Of a stretch of 64,000 bases of DNA, positions 1 to 7,943 are shown piece by piece. Position 1 is the stretch's first letter. Each line of letters opens with the position of its first letter. The notes below the pieces were generated by a model. That model searched no databases, had not been told where the DNA came from, and worked only from the letters and a program-made list of their open reading frames with translations. The stretch lies in contig JAHYYL010000006.1 of assembly GCA_019424965.1 (NCBI GenBank), positions 1 through 64,000 on the forward strand. The letters are read 5' to 3'. Made by a program: the position numbers and the translations under genes. Source of the stretch: Collinsella sp. Lineage in GTDB: Bacteria; Actinomycetota; Coriobacteriia; Coriobacteriales; Coriobacteriaceae.

Positions 1-45
1 CTCATCCCTCCCCGGGATCTATTTTGAGTCGGAGTACCCTTGCTG

Positions 46-903
46 TTACTCTGCTTTGCCCACAGAGTTGAGGTTGGTCATACGGATCTTAACCAGTTCG
101 GTGATCTCACGCATGCCCTCCTTGGCCGGCTTCTTGGGATCGAAGCAGGCGGGGTTCTCGGCCATGTAGGCCATGAAGCCCTTGGTGTAGGCCTGACGCA
201 GCTCGGTGGCGTAGTTGACCTTGCAGATACCGTTCTTCACAGCCTCGGCAACCTGCTCATCGGGCACACCAGAGGTGCCGTGCAGAACCAGCGGTACGTC
301 GACGGCGTCGCGGATGGCCTTGACCACGGACTGCTCGATGTGAGGATCGCTCGTATACACGCCGTGGCTGGTGCCAACGCCAATGGCCAGCGAGGTGCAT
401 CCAGTGCGCTCGACGAACTCCTTGGCCTCGGCCGGATCGGTGTAGGGGCTCTCGCCCTCAACCGCGGGACCGTCGTCCTCCTTGCCGCCAACCTTACCGA
501 GCTCAGCCTCGACGGGCACGCCCATGGCGCGGCCAGCATCGGCGACGGACTTGGTCAGAGCGATGTTGTCCTCGAAAGACTCGTGCGAACCGTCGATCAT
601 AACGGAGGTGTAGCCCGTGCGGAAAGCCTGCATGCAGCGGTCATAGCCATCGCCGTGATCGAGGTGCAGGGCGACGGGCACGGAAGCGCGCTCGGCAGCG
701 GCCTTGACCATGCCGTAGAAGTAATCCAGGCCAGCGGTCTTGATGGTGCCCGGGGTGGTCTGCATGATGACGGGGGACTTGGTCTCCTCGGCAGCAGCCA
801 GAACGGCCATAACGAACTCGAGGTTCTCGACGTTGAACGCGCCAACGGCGTAGTGGCCGGCCTGGGCGTCCTTGAGCATCTTTTCGGTGGTAACAAGTGC
901 CAT
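46..903 (-). CDS. Class II ketose-bisphosphate aldolase (tagatose/fructose-1,6-bisphosphate type)
   Basis: A 285-residue zinc aldolase of the Fba/GatY/KbaY family, which splits a ketose-1,6-bisphosphate into DHAP and glyceraldehyde-3-phosphate. Visible family motifs are ALHLDHGDGYD (Asp82 and zinc ligand His83), EAELG around Glu134, GTSHG (His180), LHGTSG (His208) and the phosphate-binding KVNYAT near residue 230. The start is the Met at 903, preceded by GGAGAGGAG; the frame stays open upstream but without family sequence. Sequence alone does not separate tagatose- from fructose-bisphosphate use. With lacABC nearby and a divergent DeoR gene, tagatose-1,6-bisphosphate is the favoured substrate and this would be the last step of the tagatose-6-phosphate pathway. 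Confidence 0.9.
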   Translation of the reverse strand: MALVTTEKMLKDAQAGHYAVGAFNVENLEFVMAVLAAAEETKSPVIMQTTPGTIKTAGLDYFYGMVKAAAERASVPVALHLDHGDGYDRCMQAFRTGYTSVMIDGSHESFEDNIALTKSVADAGRAMGVPVEAELGKVGGKEDDGPAVEGESPYTDPAEAKEFVERTGCTSLAIGVGTSHGVYTSDPHIEQSVVKAIRDAVDVPLVLHGTSGVPDEQVAEAVKNGICKVNYATELRQAYTKGFMAYMAENPACFDPKKPAKEGMREITELVKIRMTNLNSVGKAE

Positions 904-1237
904 GAGCGTTTGCTCCTCTCCATCGCCCGCATCTGGACATCGGGCGTACGTGTCCGCAAGGCGTTTTACCTTGCGTTTTGCTGCGTTCATTGTATGAAAT
1001 TCAGCGGGTATGCATGTGCGAGATATTGTCATCGCGCGAGGTCCAACCTTCATTTTTGAAAAGCAAACGGAAGGGGTCGAACCCGAGCGTGCGTGTTCGA
1101 AATTGAGTTTTGAGCCTTGATCATCTTTCTTTTATAGAAAAAGTAAGTAATCGAAAGGTGTTTTCTTACTCAAAAAGAAAATGAACGAAAATAGAGTCAA
1201 CACAATTCCTGCAAATTTAGCCGAGAATGGAGCAGCT
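904..1237. promoter_or_regulatory. Divergent promoter region between aldolase and DeoR gene
   Basis: About 330 bp without a gene separate the aldolase from the divergent DeoR-family gene. The stretch around 1085-1190 is clearly more AT-rich than its surroundings. A small inverted repeat AGTAAG (1142-1147) / CTTACT (1165-1170) lies in it and could be an operator, but no convincing -35/-10 pair was identified. Control of both flanking genes from here is inference. Confidence 0.4.
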
Positions 1238-2041
1238 ATGGCCCACGCAACAACCCGAGCCTTCGCCGATGAGCGTCGTGCCGCCATCATGGAAATGCTC
1301 GAGCATAATGCCTCGGTGCAGGTAGCAGAAATCGCCCAGACCTTTGGCGTGTCCTCCGTCACCGCCCGCGCCGACCTGGACGCGCTCGCCGAAGCAGGCA
1401 AGCTGCGCCGCACGCACGGCGGTGCCGTCTCGCTCCACAAACGCCTGACCGTCTCCACGCAGGATCGCCGCATCAATGTCAACGTCGCTGCCAAGCAGGC
1501 CATCGCGCAAAGCGCCATCGAGCTCGTCAATGACGGCGACACGCTGCTCGTCGACTCGGGCACCACGGCGCTCGAGTTCGTCCGGCTCCTCGACCAGCGC
1601 GACGGCATCACCGTCATCACGGCAGACATTACCATTGCCGATTACATCGACGAGAGCATGCCCTCGGTCGATGTCGTCATGCTGGGCGGGGCGCTGCGCA
1701 AAGGCCATCGTTATTTGTACGGACCGCTCACTATGCAGGCGCTTCAAATGGTCCATGCCGATCTGGCCGTCATGTGCCCCGGCGCCTTTGTCTCCAGCTG
1801 CGGCTTTACGACCGACTTTCCCCAGATGGCCGAGACCAAAACGGCTATGATCGCCGCGGCCCATCAAAGCGTCGCCCTCATGGACGCCAGTAAGGTCAAC
1901 GGACGTGGCATGTACCGTTTTGCCGAGCTGACCGATGTCGACGCCATCGTGATGGACCGTGACCCCGATCATGCCGTCGCCACCTCAATCGCCAAGGCCA
2001 CCGACAGCGCACGTCCAGCCCTCATCATCGCCGGCGCTTAA
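1238..2041 (+). CDS. DeoR/GlpR-family transcriptional regulator
   Basis: A 267-residue sugar-metabolism repressor. The N-terminal winged helix (about residues 10-65) carries AEIAQTFGVSSVTARADL followed by the wing LRRTHGGAV; the rest is the DeoR C-terminal sensor fold, with the DSGTTALEF phosphate-loop near residue 105 that in this family binds a phosphosugar. The ATG at 1238 is chosen because GGAG sits at good spacing; an in-frame ATG at 1181 has only an A-rich leader. It is transcribed divergently from the aldolase gene, so control of the tagatose pathway by a phosphorylated intermediate is likely but inferred. Confidence 0.85.
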   Translation: MAHATTRAFADERRAAIMEMLEHNASVQVAEIAQTFGVSSVTARADLDALAEAGKLRRTHGGAVSLHKRLTVSTQDRRINVNVAAKQAIAQSAIELVNDGDTLLVDSGTTALEFVRLLDQRDGITVITADITIADYIDESMPSVDVVMLGGALRKGHRYLYGPLTMQALQMVHADLAVMCPGAFVSSCGFTTDFPQMAETKTAMIAAAHQSVALMDASKVNGRGMYRFAELTDVDAIVMDRDPDHAVATSIAKATDSARPALIIAGA

Positions 2042-2083
2042 ACAAAAACCACCACAAAGGTGCCTGCCCCCTTTGTGGTGGTT
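2041..2083. terminator. Terminator hairpin between convergent genes
   Basis: Perfect 14-bp stem: 2047-2060 (ending ACCACAAAGG) pairs with 2070-2083, with a 9-nt loop. On the minus strand it is followed by TTTTTGTT, so it should terminate the flavoprotein transcript; on the plus strand it lies right behind the DeoR stop. Confidence 0.8.
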
Positions 2084-2115
2084 GTGATAGTTGAGCGCCA
2101 AAAGTGAACGTGTCG

Positions 2116-3276
2116 CTACTTGGAGAGCTCGTCGGCGAGGGCCTCGATCTGGGCGCGCGAGGCGTCGTTGAGCGAGCCCAGCACAGTCACCTTGTTCTGC
2201 GTCAGGGTGATGTCCTTCATGCCCTCGAGCTCCTTGGTCATAACCTTGGCAGCTGCGGGCGCCCAGGAACCGGACTCGACAAGCGCCACGGTGCGGTTCT
2301 GGTAGGCATGCTCGGCGAGCGTGTGGATAAAGGTGCTCATGCACGGGAAGATCTCGCCCTGATAGGTAATGGAGGCGAGCACCAGACGGTCGTAGCGGAA
2401 CGCATCCTCAACGGCCTCGGCCATGTCGTCGCGAGCCAGGTCAAAGACGGAGACCTTCTGGCCGCGAGCCTCAAGCGCAGATGCGAGCTCCTCGACGGCA
2501 GCCTTCAGATGCCCGTACACGCTCGCATAGGCAATCGTGATACCCTCGTCCTCGGGCTGATAGCTCGACCAGGTGTTATAGGTATCGAGGTAATAGCCCA
2601 GATTCTCGGTCAGTACGGGGCCGTGGAGCGGGCAGATGATCTGGATGTCCTGGTCGGCGGCCTTCTTGAGCACGGCCTGCACGAACTTGCCGAACTTACC
2701 GACGATGCCAAAGTAGTAGCGGCGAGCCTCGCAAGCCCAGCCCTCGGGATCCTCGATGTCGTTGGCGCCAAACTTGCCAAAGCCGTCGGCACTAAAGAGC
2801 ACCTTGTCGGTGGACTCGTAGGAGAAGATCACCTCAGGCCAGTGAACGTTGGGGGCGCCGATAAAGGTCAGGCTGTGGCCACCCAGGTCGAGCACGTCGC
2901 CCTCTTTGACGACCATCTTGCGCTCGGGGTAGTCGGTGCCAAAGTAGTTGACCATCATGCGGAAGGCGCCCATGCTAGCCACAATCTGGGCCTGGGGGTA
3001 GCGCTCCATAAAGGCGGCGATGCCGGCGGAGTGATCGGGCTCCATGTGATGGACGACCAGGTAGTCGGGCGTACGGCCGTCAAGCGCGGCCTCGAGGTTG
3101 CCGAGCCATTCGTCGACAAAGCCGGCGTCGACCGAATCGGCGACAGCGATTTTATCGCCCAAGATAACGTAGCTGTTGTATGCCATACCGTTCTCGGACA
3201 CGTCGTACTGGCCCTCGAACAGGTCAATGTCGTGATCGTCGACACCGATGTAGCGGATATCCTTGGTGATCTCCAT
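2116..3276 (-). CDS. FprA-type flavodiiron protein (MBL-fold oxidoreductase)
   Basis: A 386-residue A-type flavoprotein that reduces O2 or NO in anaerobes. The N-terminal metallo-beta-lactamase domain has the diiron motif HHMEPDHSAG (about residues 76-85, with the His-x-Glu-x-Asp-His ligands). The C-terminal third is a flavodoxin domain starting at ITIAYASVYGHL with an FMN-binding loop. The start at 3276 follows TAGGAGG. No rubredoxin or flavin reductase gene is adjacent, so it probably uses a separately encoded electron donor. It is a single-gene unit, convergent with the DeoR gene, and an oxygen-detoxification role in a strict anaerobe is the simplest reading. Confidence 0.9.
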   Translation of the reverse strand: MEITKDIRYIGVDDHDIDLFEGQYDVSENGMAYNSYVILGDKIAVADSVDAGFVDEWLGNLEAALDGRTPDYLVVHHMEPDHSAGIAAFMERYPQAQIVASMGAFRMMVNYFGTDYPERKMVVKEGDVLDLGGHSLTFIGAPNVHWPEVIFSYESTDKVLFSADGFGKFGANDIEDPEGWACEARRYYFGIVGKFGKFVQAVLKKAADQDIQIICPLHGPVLTENLGYYLDTYNTWSSYQPEDEGITIAYASVYGHLKAAVEELASALEARGQKVSVFDLARDDMAEAVEDAFRYDRLVLASITYQGEIFPCMSTFIHTLAEHAYQNRTVALVESGSWAPAAAKVMTKELEGMKDITLTQNKVTVLGSLNDASRAQIEALADELSK

Positions 3277-3405
3277 CAGGCAAAGCCTCCTAGATAGACA
3301 AAAGAACCCGTCTATCATAGCACTCGCCTTTAGAGCCACAGCTATCTGCCGGCATCCTTACCGATTGTTATTGAAATGCGATAAAGCTCCGTTTACCTGC
3401 AAAAA

Positions 3406-4437
3406 CTATGCGCGAGGCTCTGCCGTGCTATGTCGAACGATGAGCTGACCGGGGATGCGAATGGCGACGGTTTTGTCCGTTGCCCCCGCCTTGGGAACCG
3501 CGTGCTCGAACACCTCGCGTCCACGCTGATGCAAATCAAATCGAACGGTCGTGAGCTCGTTGTGTGCGACAAAATCATCGAGCGAATCGTCGACGCCCAC
3601 CACGCTCACGTCCTCGGGCACGCGCAAGCCGCTATCGCGCAGCGCTGCAATGGCGCCATTTGCCATCTGATCGTTTGCCGCATAGATCGCCGTCATGGTG
3701 CGATCGTGCTCGGCCAGGTACCTACCGGCCTCGTAACCGCTGTTGGCAGACCAGTCGCCCTCGAGCGGCTCTGCCGGCTCGATGTGTTTACGCTCGAGTG
3801 CATCCTGCCAACCGGCGCGACGAAATTGTTCGTCGACCGAGAACGACGGGCCGCCAATATAGCGAATCTGCTCGTGCCCCAGCTCAAACAGGTGATCCAT
3901 AAGCAAGAGCGAGCAGCCGTAATGATCGGAGTCAACCGTAGTCACCCGCGGGTGCGCATACATGGTAACGATGACCGTGCCAATACCCGGCAGTGGATCA
4001 AACGTCTCAAAATCGGGAGCCATACGGCTCATGCCGATAATGATGCCGTCCACGGGCAGCGCGGCCATACGGCGTGTTGCCTCGGCAAGAGAGAATTCCT
4101 CGGTCTTGGACATCTCGACCAGTGTGATGGCGCAATTATGCTCGCGAGCAGCGCTGGCGATGCCGTCGATCATTGAAAGGTTGCCAAACTTGGTGACATC
4201 GTTGACGCACAGGCCGACCGAATGGTAACGGCCGTCACGCAACGAACGGCCGGCATAGCTCGGACGGAAGCCGAGCTCTTGCATAGCGGCTTGCACGCGC
4301 TGGCGCGTCTGTTCGTTAACGTTGGGCAATCCGTTGGCAACGCGCGAAACCGTCTGTTGCGAAACACCGGCAGCGCGGGCAACGTCGGCCATGGATACCG
4401 GACGCGTACCCGTATCGTTGAAAGGGCGCCTTGCCAC
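3406..4437 (-). CDS. LacI-family repressor, divergent from galKT
   Basis: A 343-residue LacI/GalR regulator. The N-terminal HTH reads SMADVARAAGVSQQTVSRVA, followed by the hinge helix (YAGRSLRDGRYH) and a periplasmic-binding-protein-like sensor domain ending near VRFDLHQRGREVFEHAV. The GTG at 4437, preceded by GAAGGTG, places the HTH at the usual distance from the N-terminus; the frame is open to a GTG at 4497. It is divergent from galK and three copies of a motif containing GTTAACGTACTC lie between them, so it most likely represses galKT and itself, with galactose or a derivative as inducer (inference). Confidence 0.87.
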   Translation of the reverse strand: MARRPFNDTGTRPVSMADVARAAGVSQQTVSRVANGLPNVNEQTRQRVQAAMQELGFRPSYAGRSLRDGRYHSVGLCVNDVTKFGNLSMIDGIASAAREHNCAITLVEMSKTEEFSLAEATRRMAALPVDGIIIGMSRMAPDFETFDPLPGIGTVIVTMYAHPRVTTVDSDHYGCSLLLMDHLFELGHEQIRYIGGPSFSVDEQFRRAGWQDALERKHIEPAEPLEGDWSANSGYEAGRYLAEHDRTMTAIYAANDQMANGAIAALRDSGLRVPEDVSVVGVDDSLDDFVAHNELTTVRFDLHQRGREVFEHAVPKAGATDKTVAIRIPGQLIVRHSTAEPRA

Positions 4438-4531
4438 AAAATCACCTTCGCTCTCGCAAGATCTGAATAGTGCGAATGTCGGCCCGGGCAGAAACACACC
4501 CCGCGCCGAAGCCCGCTATCGTCGGACGCAT

Positions 4532-4543
4532 GTTAACGTACTC
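4532..4543 (+). promoter_or_regulatory. Putative LacI operator, site 1 (GTTAACGTACTC)
   Basis: One of three identical 12-bp copies between the divergent lacI-type gene and galK. The GTTAAC half is itself palindromic and a central CG fits LacI-family sites. This copy lies nearest the regulator gene and may serve autoregulation. Confidence 0.6.
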
Positions 4544-4654
4544 TACTTTTTCTATCAGCGGTTCTTTTGCTCCATATGTCCATACGGCCACACCGTTCAC
4601 GGCCGAAAATCTACCGATTACCAGATTCTCAAAAAAGGAGATACATTGTGTTAT

Positions 4655-4666
4655 GAGTACGTTAAC
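4655..4666 (-). promoter_or_regulatory. Putative LacI operator, site 2 (inverted copy)
   Basis: Same 12-mer in opposite orientation (GAGTACGTTAAC on the plus strand). The flanks also match site 3: read on the minus strand it continues as ...TACTCATAA. Confidence 0.6.
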
Positions 4667-4718
4667 ATACCCTTTAACGTGCGGCGCCGCGAACGTCTGG
4701 TTTGTGGTGCTCAATATT

Positions 4719-4730
4719 GTTAACGTACTC
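4719..4730 (+). promoter_or_regulatory. Putative LacI operator, site 3, near galK
   Basis: Third copy of GTTAACGTACTC, directly followed by CATAAT (4730-4735), a plausible -10 element 40 bp upstream of the galK start. A repressor here would cover the promoter. No good -35 is seen, which fits weak or activator-independent initiation; the promoter call is tentative. Confidence 0.55.
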
Positions 4731-4775
4731 ATAATGAAACGGACCAGTCTCTCCGGCGTCAAGGAAAGGACCCGT

Positions 4776-5981
4776 ATGACCGCCCCCGACGAAAAGATAC
4801 TCGCCACCCTCACCAAGCTGTTTGAGGAGGAGTTTGGCCCCATCGACGAGCGCCAGGTGCTCTACGTGCACGCGCCCGGCCGTTCCGAGATCAGCGGCAA
4901 CCACACCGACCACGAGGGTGGCCACGTTATCGCTGGCTCGCTCGATGTCGCTGTCGACGGCATCGCCGTGGCAACCGACTCCAACAAGGTCCGCATTGCC
5001 GATGAGGGCTACCCTACCTTTGAGATCACGCTCGACACGCTGGATGTTCAGGAGTCCGAGAAGGGCACGTCCGCAAGCCTCGTGCGCGGTATGGCCCACG
5101 AGATTGCAGCGCTTGGTGTTGAGCCCAAGGGTTTCGACTTCGCCTTTACCTGCTCCGTCCCCTCGGGCGGCGGTCTTTCGAGCTCCGCTGCTGTCGAGGC
5201 GGCATACGGCCGCGCTATGGAGACGCTTTGGGGCGCGCCCGCGATTGAGCCCGTCGCACTCGCCCAGATGAGCCAGCGCACCGAGAACAACTACTACGGC
5301 AAGCCTTGCGGTCTTATGGACCAGGCCGCTGTGTGCCTGGGCGGCCTTGCCTACATGGACTTTGAGGATCAAGCCCAGCCTAAGACCCAGAAGCTCGAGC
5401 TCAACTTTGAGGATCACGGCTACGCGCTCGTGCTCGTTAAGGTCGGTGCCGACCACGTGGCCGCCACCGACGACTACGCCGCCGTTCCGCGCGAAATGCA
5501 GGACGTCGCCGCCGAGTTTGGCAAGGAACGCCTGTGCGAGGTCGATGTTGCCGACTTTGACGCCAAGCTCCCCGAGCTGCGCGCCAAGCTGGGCGACCGC
5601 GCCTGTCTGCGCGCCGTTCACTACTGGTACGAAAACGGCCTGGTCGACAAGCGCTGGGCTGCCCTGAACGCCGGCGACATCGATCAGTTCCTGGTCCTGA
5701 CGCGCGAGTCCGGCGCCAGCTCTGCCATGTACCTACAGAATGTCGTTGCCAAGCTAGGCTCCGAGCAGCCCTCGATGTATGCCCTGGCACTGGCCGAGCA
5801 CGTGCTCGACGGCCGAGGCGCCGTCCGTATCCACGGTGGCGGCTTTGGTGGCACCATCCAGGCCTTCGTGCCGCTCGACCTGGTCGACACCTTCATCGCC
5901 AAGATGAACGGCTGGCTGGGCGAGGGCTCTGCCCGCCACTACGCAATTTCTGACAAGGGGGCCTACGCGGCATGGCTGTAA
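4776..5981 (+). CDS. galK: Galactokinase
   Basis: A 401-residue GHMP kinase that phosphorylates galactose at C1 with ATP, first step of the Leloir pathway. Motifs: the galactokinase signature around GRSEISGNHTDHEGG (residues 30-44), the ATP loop VPSGGGLSSSAA (about 130-141), catalytic Asp182 in CGLMDQAA, and a C-terminal HGGGFGG. The ATG at 4776 follows AAGGAAAGGA. The same frame is open further upstream to 4653, but that part contains two operator copies and no kinase sequence. galT follows with overlapping codons, so the two genes are translationally coupled. Confidence 0.96.
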   Translation: MTAPDEKILATLTKLFEEEFGPIDERQVLYVHAPGRSEISGNHTDHEGGHVIAGSLDVAVDGIAVATDSNKVRIADEGYPTFEITLDTLDVQESEKGTSASLVRGMAHEIAALGVEPKGFDFAFTCSVPSGGGLSSSAAVEAAYGRAMETLWGAPAIEPVALAQMSQRTENNYYGKPCGLMDQAAVCLGGLAYMDFEDQAQPKTQKLELNFEDHGYALVLVKVGADHVAATDDYAAVPREMQDVAAEFGKERLCEVDVADFDAKLPELRAKLGDRACLRAVHYWYENGLVDKRWAALNAGDIDQFLVLTRESGASSAMYLQNVVAKLGSEQPSMYALALAEHVLDGRGAVRIHGGGFGGTIQAFVPLDLVDTFIAKMNGWLGEGSARHYAISDKGAYAAWL

Positions 5982-7600
5982 TGACTGACGTGCGCGAGGC
6001 CGCGCAGAACCTGATCGAGTACGCCATCCACCGATCGATGATCGGCCAGGACGATCGCATCTGGGCGTATAACACCATTCTCGAGTGCATCGGTGCTACG
6101 GGCCCGGCGCTCGACATGGCCTGGGCGCTCCAGGTCGAGAAACTCTCGCTCTTGCACCCCGATACCCTGCCCAACTTTGACCTTGAAGGCACACTTGCCG
6201 CGCTTGCCGAGGCGGCTGTTGCCAACGGCGCCGCCGAGGACACGGCATCGGGCCGCGACCGCATCGCCATGCGCATCATGGGCGCGCTCATGCCGAGGCC
6301 TTCGGTTGTAAACGAGGAGTTCAACGGCCGCATGGGCGTCAACGAGCCCCGCGCCGCGACCGACTGGTTCTACGGCCTGTGCTGCGACGCCGGCTACGTG
6401 CGCCGTGCCGCCATCGCGCGCAACATCAAATGGAGCACCCCCACCAACTGGGGCGATCTTGAAATCACCATCAACCTGTCCAAGCCCGAGAAGGACCCGC
6501 GCGATATCGCCGCGGCAGGTGCAGCCAAGAACATGGGCGAGAAGTATCCCGCCTGCCAGCTCTGCATCGAGAACGAGGGTTACCCCGGACGCTCCGCCGC
6601 GGCTGACGGCGGCGCTCATCCCGCCCGCCAGAATCTGCGCGTTATCCCCATCCAGCTCGACGGCGAGCGTTGGGGCTTCCAGTACAGCCCGTACGCGTAC
6701 TTTAACGAGCACTGCATTGCCATGAGCTCCGAGCATCGTCCGATGCACGTCGACCGCAAGGGGCTGACCTGCCTGCTCGATTTTGTGGACCTGTTCCCGC
6801 ACTACTTTATCGGCTCCAACGCCGACCTGCCCATCGTGGGCGGCTCGATTCTGTCGCACGACCACTTCCAGGGCGGCGCGCACGAGTTCCCCATGATGCA
6901 TGCCACCGAAGTCTCGCAGTTTAGCGTGCCCGACTTTGACCAGGTCAGCGGCACCGTGTTGCAGTGGCCGCTTTCGGTGCTGCGACTGCGCTCGCACGAC
7001 CGCGCCCAGCTGCTCGACGCCGCCGAGAAGATTATCCTCGCCTGGCGCGAGTGGACCGATGAGTCTGTGGGCGTCATCGCGCACACAGCGGATGGCGTGG
7101 CCCACAACACCGTGACGCCCGTCATCCGCCGCGTCGACTCCCGCGGCAATGCCGGCGGCGAAATCTACGAGGCCTACCTGGCGCTTCGCTGCAATATCAC
7201 GACCGACGAGCACCCGCTGGGCGTATTCCACCCGCATGCCGAGTATCACCATATTAAAAAGGAGAACATCGGTCTGATCGAGGTCATGGGCTTGGCCATT
7301 TTGCCGCCGCGCCTGGTTCCCGAGCTCGGCGCTGTCCGTGAGCACCTGTTGGCGGCCAAGACCGATGCCAGCTACGACCTTGCCGGTGCGCTCGAGGGCG
7401 ACGACCTTTGCCGCAGCCACGCCGCATGGGCCGAGGACGTCTTTGCCCGCCGCGCCGACGAGCTTACGGCGGACAACGCCATCGACATCCTGCACGAGGA
7501 GGTCGGCGTGGTGTTTGGCCACGTGCTCGACAACGCCGGCGTTTTTAAGTGGGACGAAGCCGGCCGCGCCGCCCAACAGCGCTTTATCGACTCACTGTAA
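5972..7600 (+). CDS. galT: UDP-glucose-hexose-1-phosphate uridylyltransferase (type 2 GalT)
   Basis: A 542-residue enzyme exchanging UMP between UDP-glucose and galactose-1-phosphate. The length and architecture fit the long Firmicutes-type GalT rather than the 350-residue enterobacterial type. A His-rich active-site segment SHDHFQGGAH lies near residue 295 and ESTR-like residues follow in the C-terminal GalT fold. ATG 5972 overlaps the end of galK; ATG 5981, which shares a base with the galK stop (TAATG), is an equally possible start three codons later. No galE lies in this window, so UDP-glucose 4-epimerase must be encoded elsewhere. Confidence 0.94.
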   Translation: MAVMTDVREAAQNLIEYAIHRSMIGQDDRIWAYNTILECIGATGPALDMAWALQVEKLSLLHPDTLPNFDLEGTLAALAEAAVANGAAEDTASGRDRIAMRIMGALMPRPSVVNEEFNGRMGVNEPRAATDWFYGLCCDAGYVRRAAIARNIKWSTPTNWGDLEITINLSKPEKDPRDIAAAGAAKNMGEKYPACQLCIENEGYPGRSAAADGGAHPARQNLRVIPIQLDGERWGFQYSPYAYFNEHCIAMSSEHRPMHVDRKGLTCLLDFVDLFPHYFIGSNADLPIVGGSILSHDHFQGGAHEFPMMHATEVSQFSVPDFDQVSGTVLQWPLSVLRLRSHDRAQLLDAAEKIILAWREWTDESVGVIAHTADGVAHNTVTPVIRRVDSRGNAGGEIYEAYLALRCNITTDEHPLGVFHPHAEYHHIKKENIGLIEVMGLAILPPRLVPELGAVREHLLAAKTDASYDLAGALEGDDLCRSHAAWAEDVFARRADELTADNAIDILHEEVGVVFGHVLDNAGVFKWDEAGRAAQQRFIDSL

Positions 7601-7631
7601 TGATCCCTTGGGGACGGAGGAAAACGGATCA
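7601..7631. repeat. 31-bp dispersed repeat, copy 1 (behind galT)
   Basis: Begins TGATCCCTTGGGGACGG immediately after the galT stop codon. An exact 31/31 copy in reverse orientation is at 24877-24907 and a degenerate copy at 11725-11753. Its ends TGATCC and GGATCA are complementary. Confidence 0.8.
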
Positions 7632-7647
7632 CTTCGTCTTCAAGACA

Positions 7648-7687
7648 ACGGCGCCCGCCGGCAACATCGCCGACGGGCGCCGTTTTT
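7648..7687 (+). terminator. Rho-independent terminator of galKT
   Basis: Stem ACGGCGCCCG (7648-7657) pairs with CGGGCGCCGT (7674-7683) and is followed by a T run. Confidence 0.9.
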
Positions 7688-7718
7688 GCGTGTAGTCATT
7701 GGGGTCATTCTTAAGGGG

Positions 7719-7761
7719 CGTTCTTAAACGACTAGTCATTAAAGAGCGTCCCCAATGACTA
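7719..7761. repeat. 43-bp CTAG-centred repeat, copy 1
   Basis: Starts CGTTCTTAAACGACTAG and ends GTCCCCAATGACTA. It matches 52639-52681 with one mismatch (position 7746). The first 30 bp form an imperfect palindrome centred on CTAG. Confidence 0.85.
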
Positions 7762-7803
7762 CTTGCGACCAAGGCAACGCCGGTGTCTTGGCAACGACAG
7801 CGA

Positions 7804-7901
7804 AAACGCCCCTAAGCGAGCAAGGTGACGTGAAAGAGGAGGGCATTGACCTTTTGGTCATGCCCGACGATTGAACGTCAGATTGCCGCTTAGGGGCGTT
7901 T
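7804..7901. repeat. 98-bp nested-hairpin element
   Basis: Three nested perfect or near-perfect stems: outer 15 bp AAACGCCCCTAAGCG (7804-7818) with 7887-7901; middle TGACGT (7826-7831) with 7875-7880; inner GGGCATTGACC (7841-7851) with GGTCATGCCC (7856-7865), loop TTTT. No reading frame. It could be a structured RNA or a miniature element; it lies between the ends of two convergent transcripts. Confidence 0.6.
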
Positions 7902-7914
7902 GCAGCGTCGAGCC

Positions 7915-7942
7915 GTTACGCGGTTTGGTAAAACCGCGTAAC
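7915..7942 (-). terminator. Hairpin directly behind lacC
   Basis: Perfect 12-bp stem GTTACGCGGTTT / AAACCGCGTAAC with a 4-nt loop, ending two bases from the lacC stop. No T run follows, so it may protect the mRNA 3' end rather than terminate. Confidence 0.6.
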
Positions 7943-7943
7943 C

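Noticed and set aside
46..1053. Aldolase start at 1053
   Set aside because: The additional 50 residues have no family similarity, and a strong GGAGAGGAG lies before the ATG at 903.
4653..4775. Longer galK starting at 4653
   Set aside because: The extra 41 residues contain no galactokinase sequence and the DNA holds two operator copies; ATG 4776 has a good ribosome site and the right family length.
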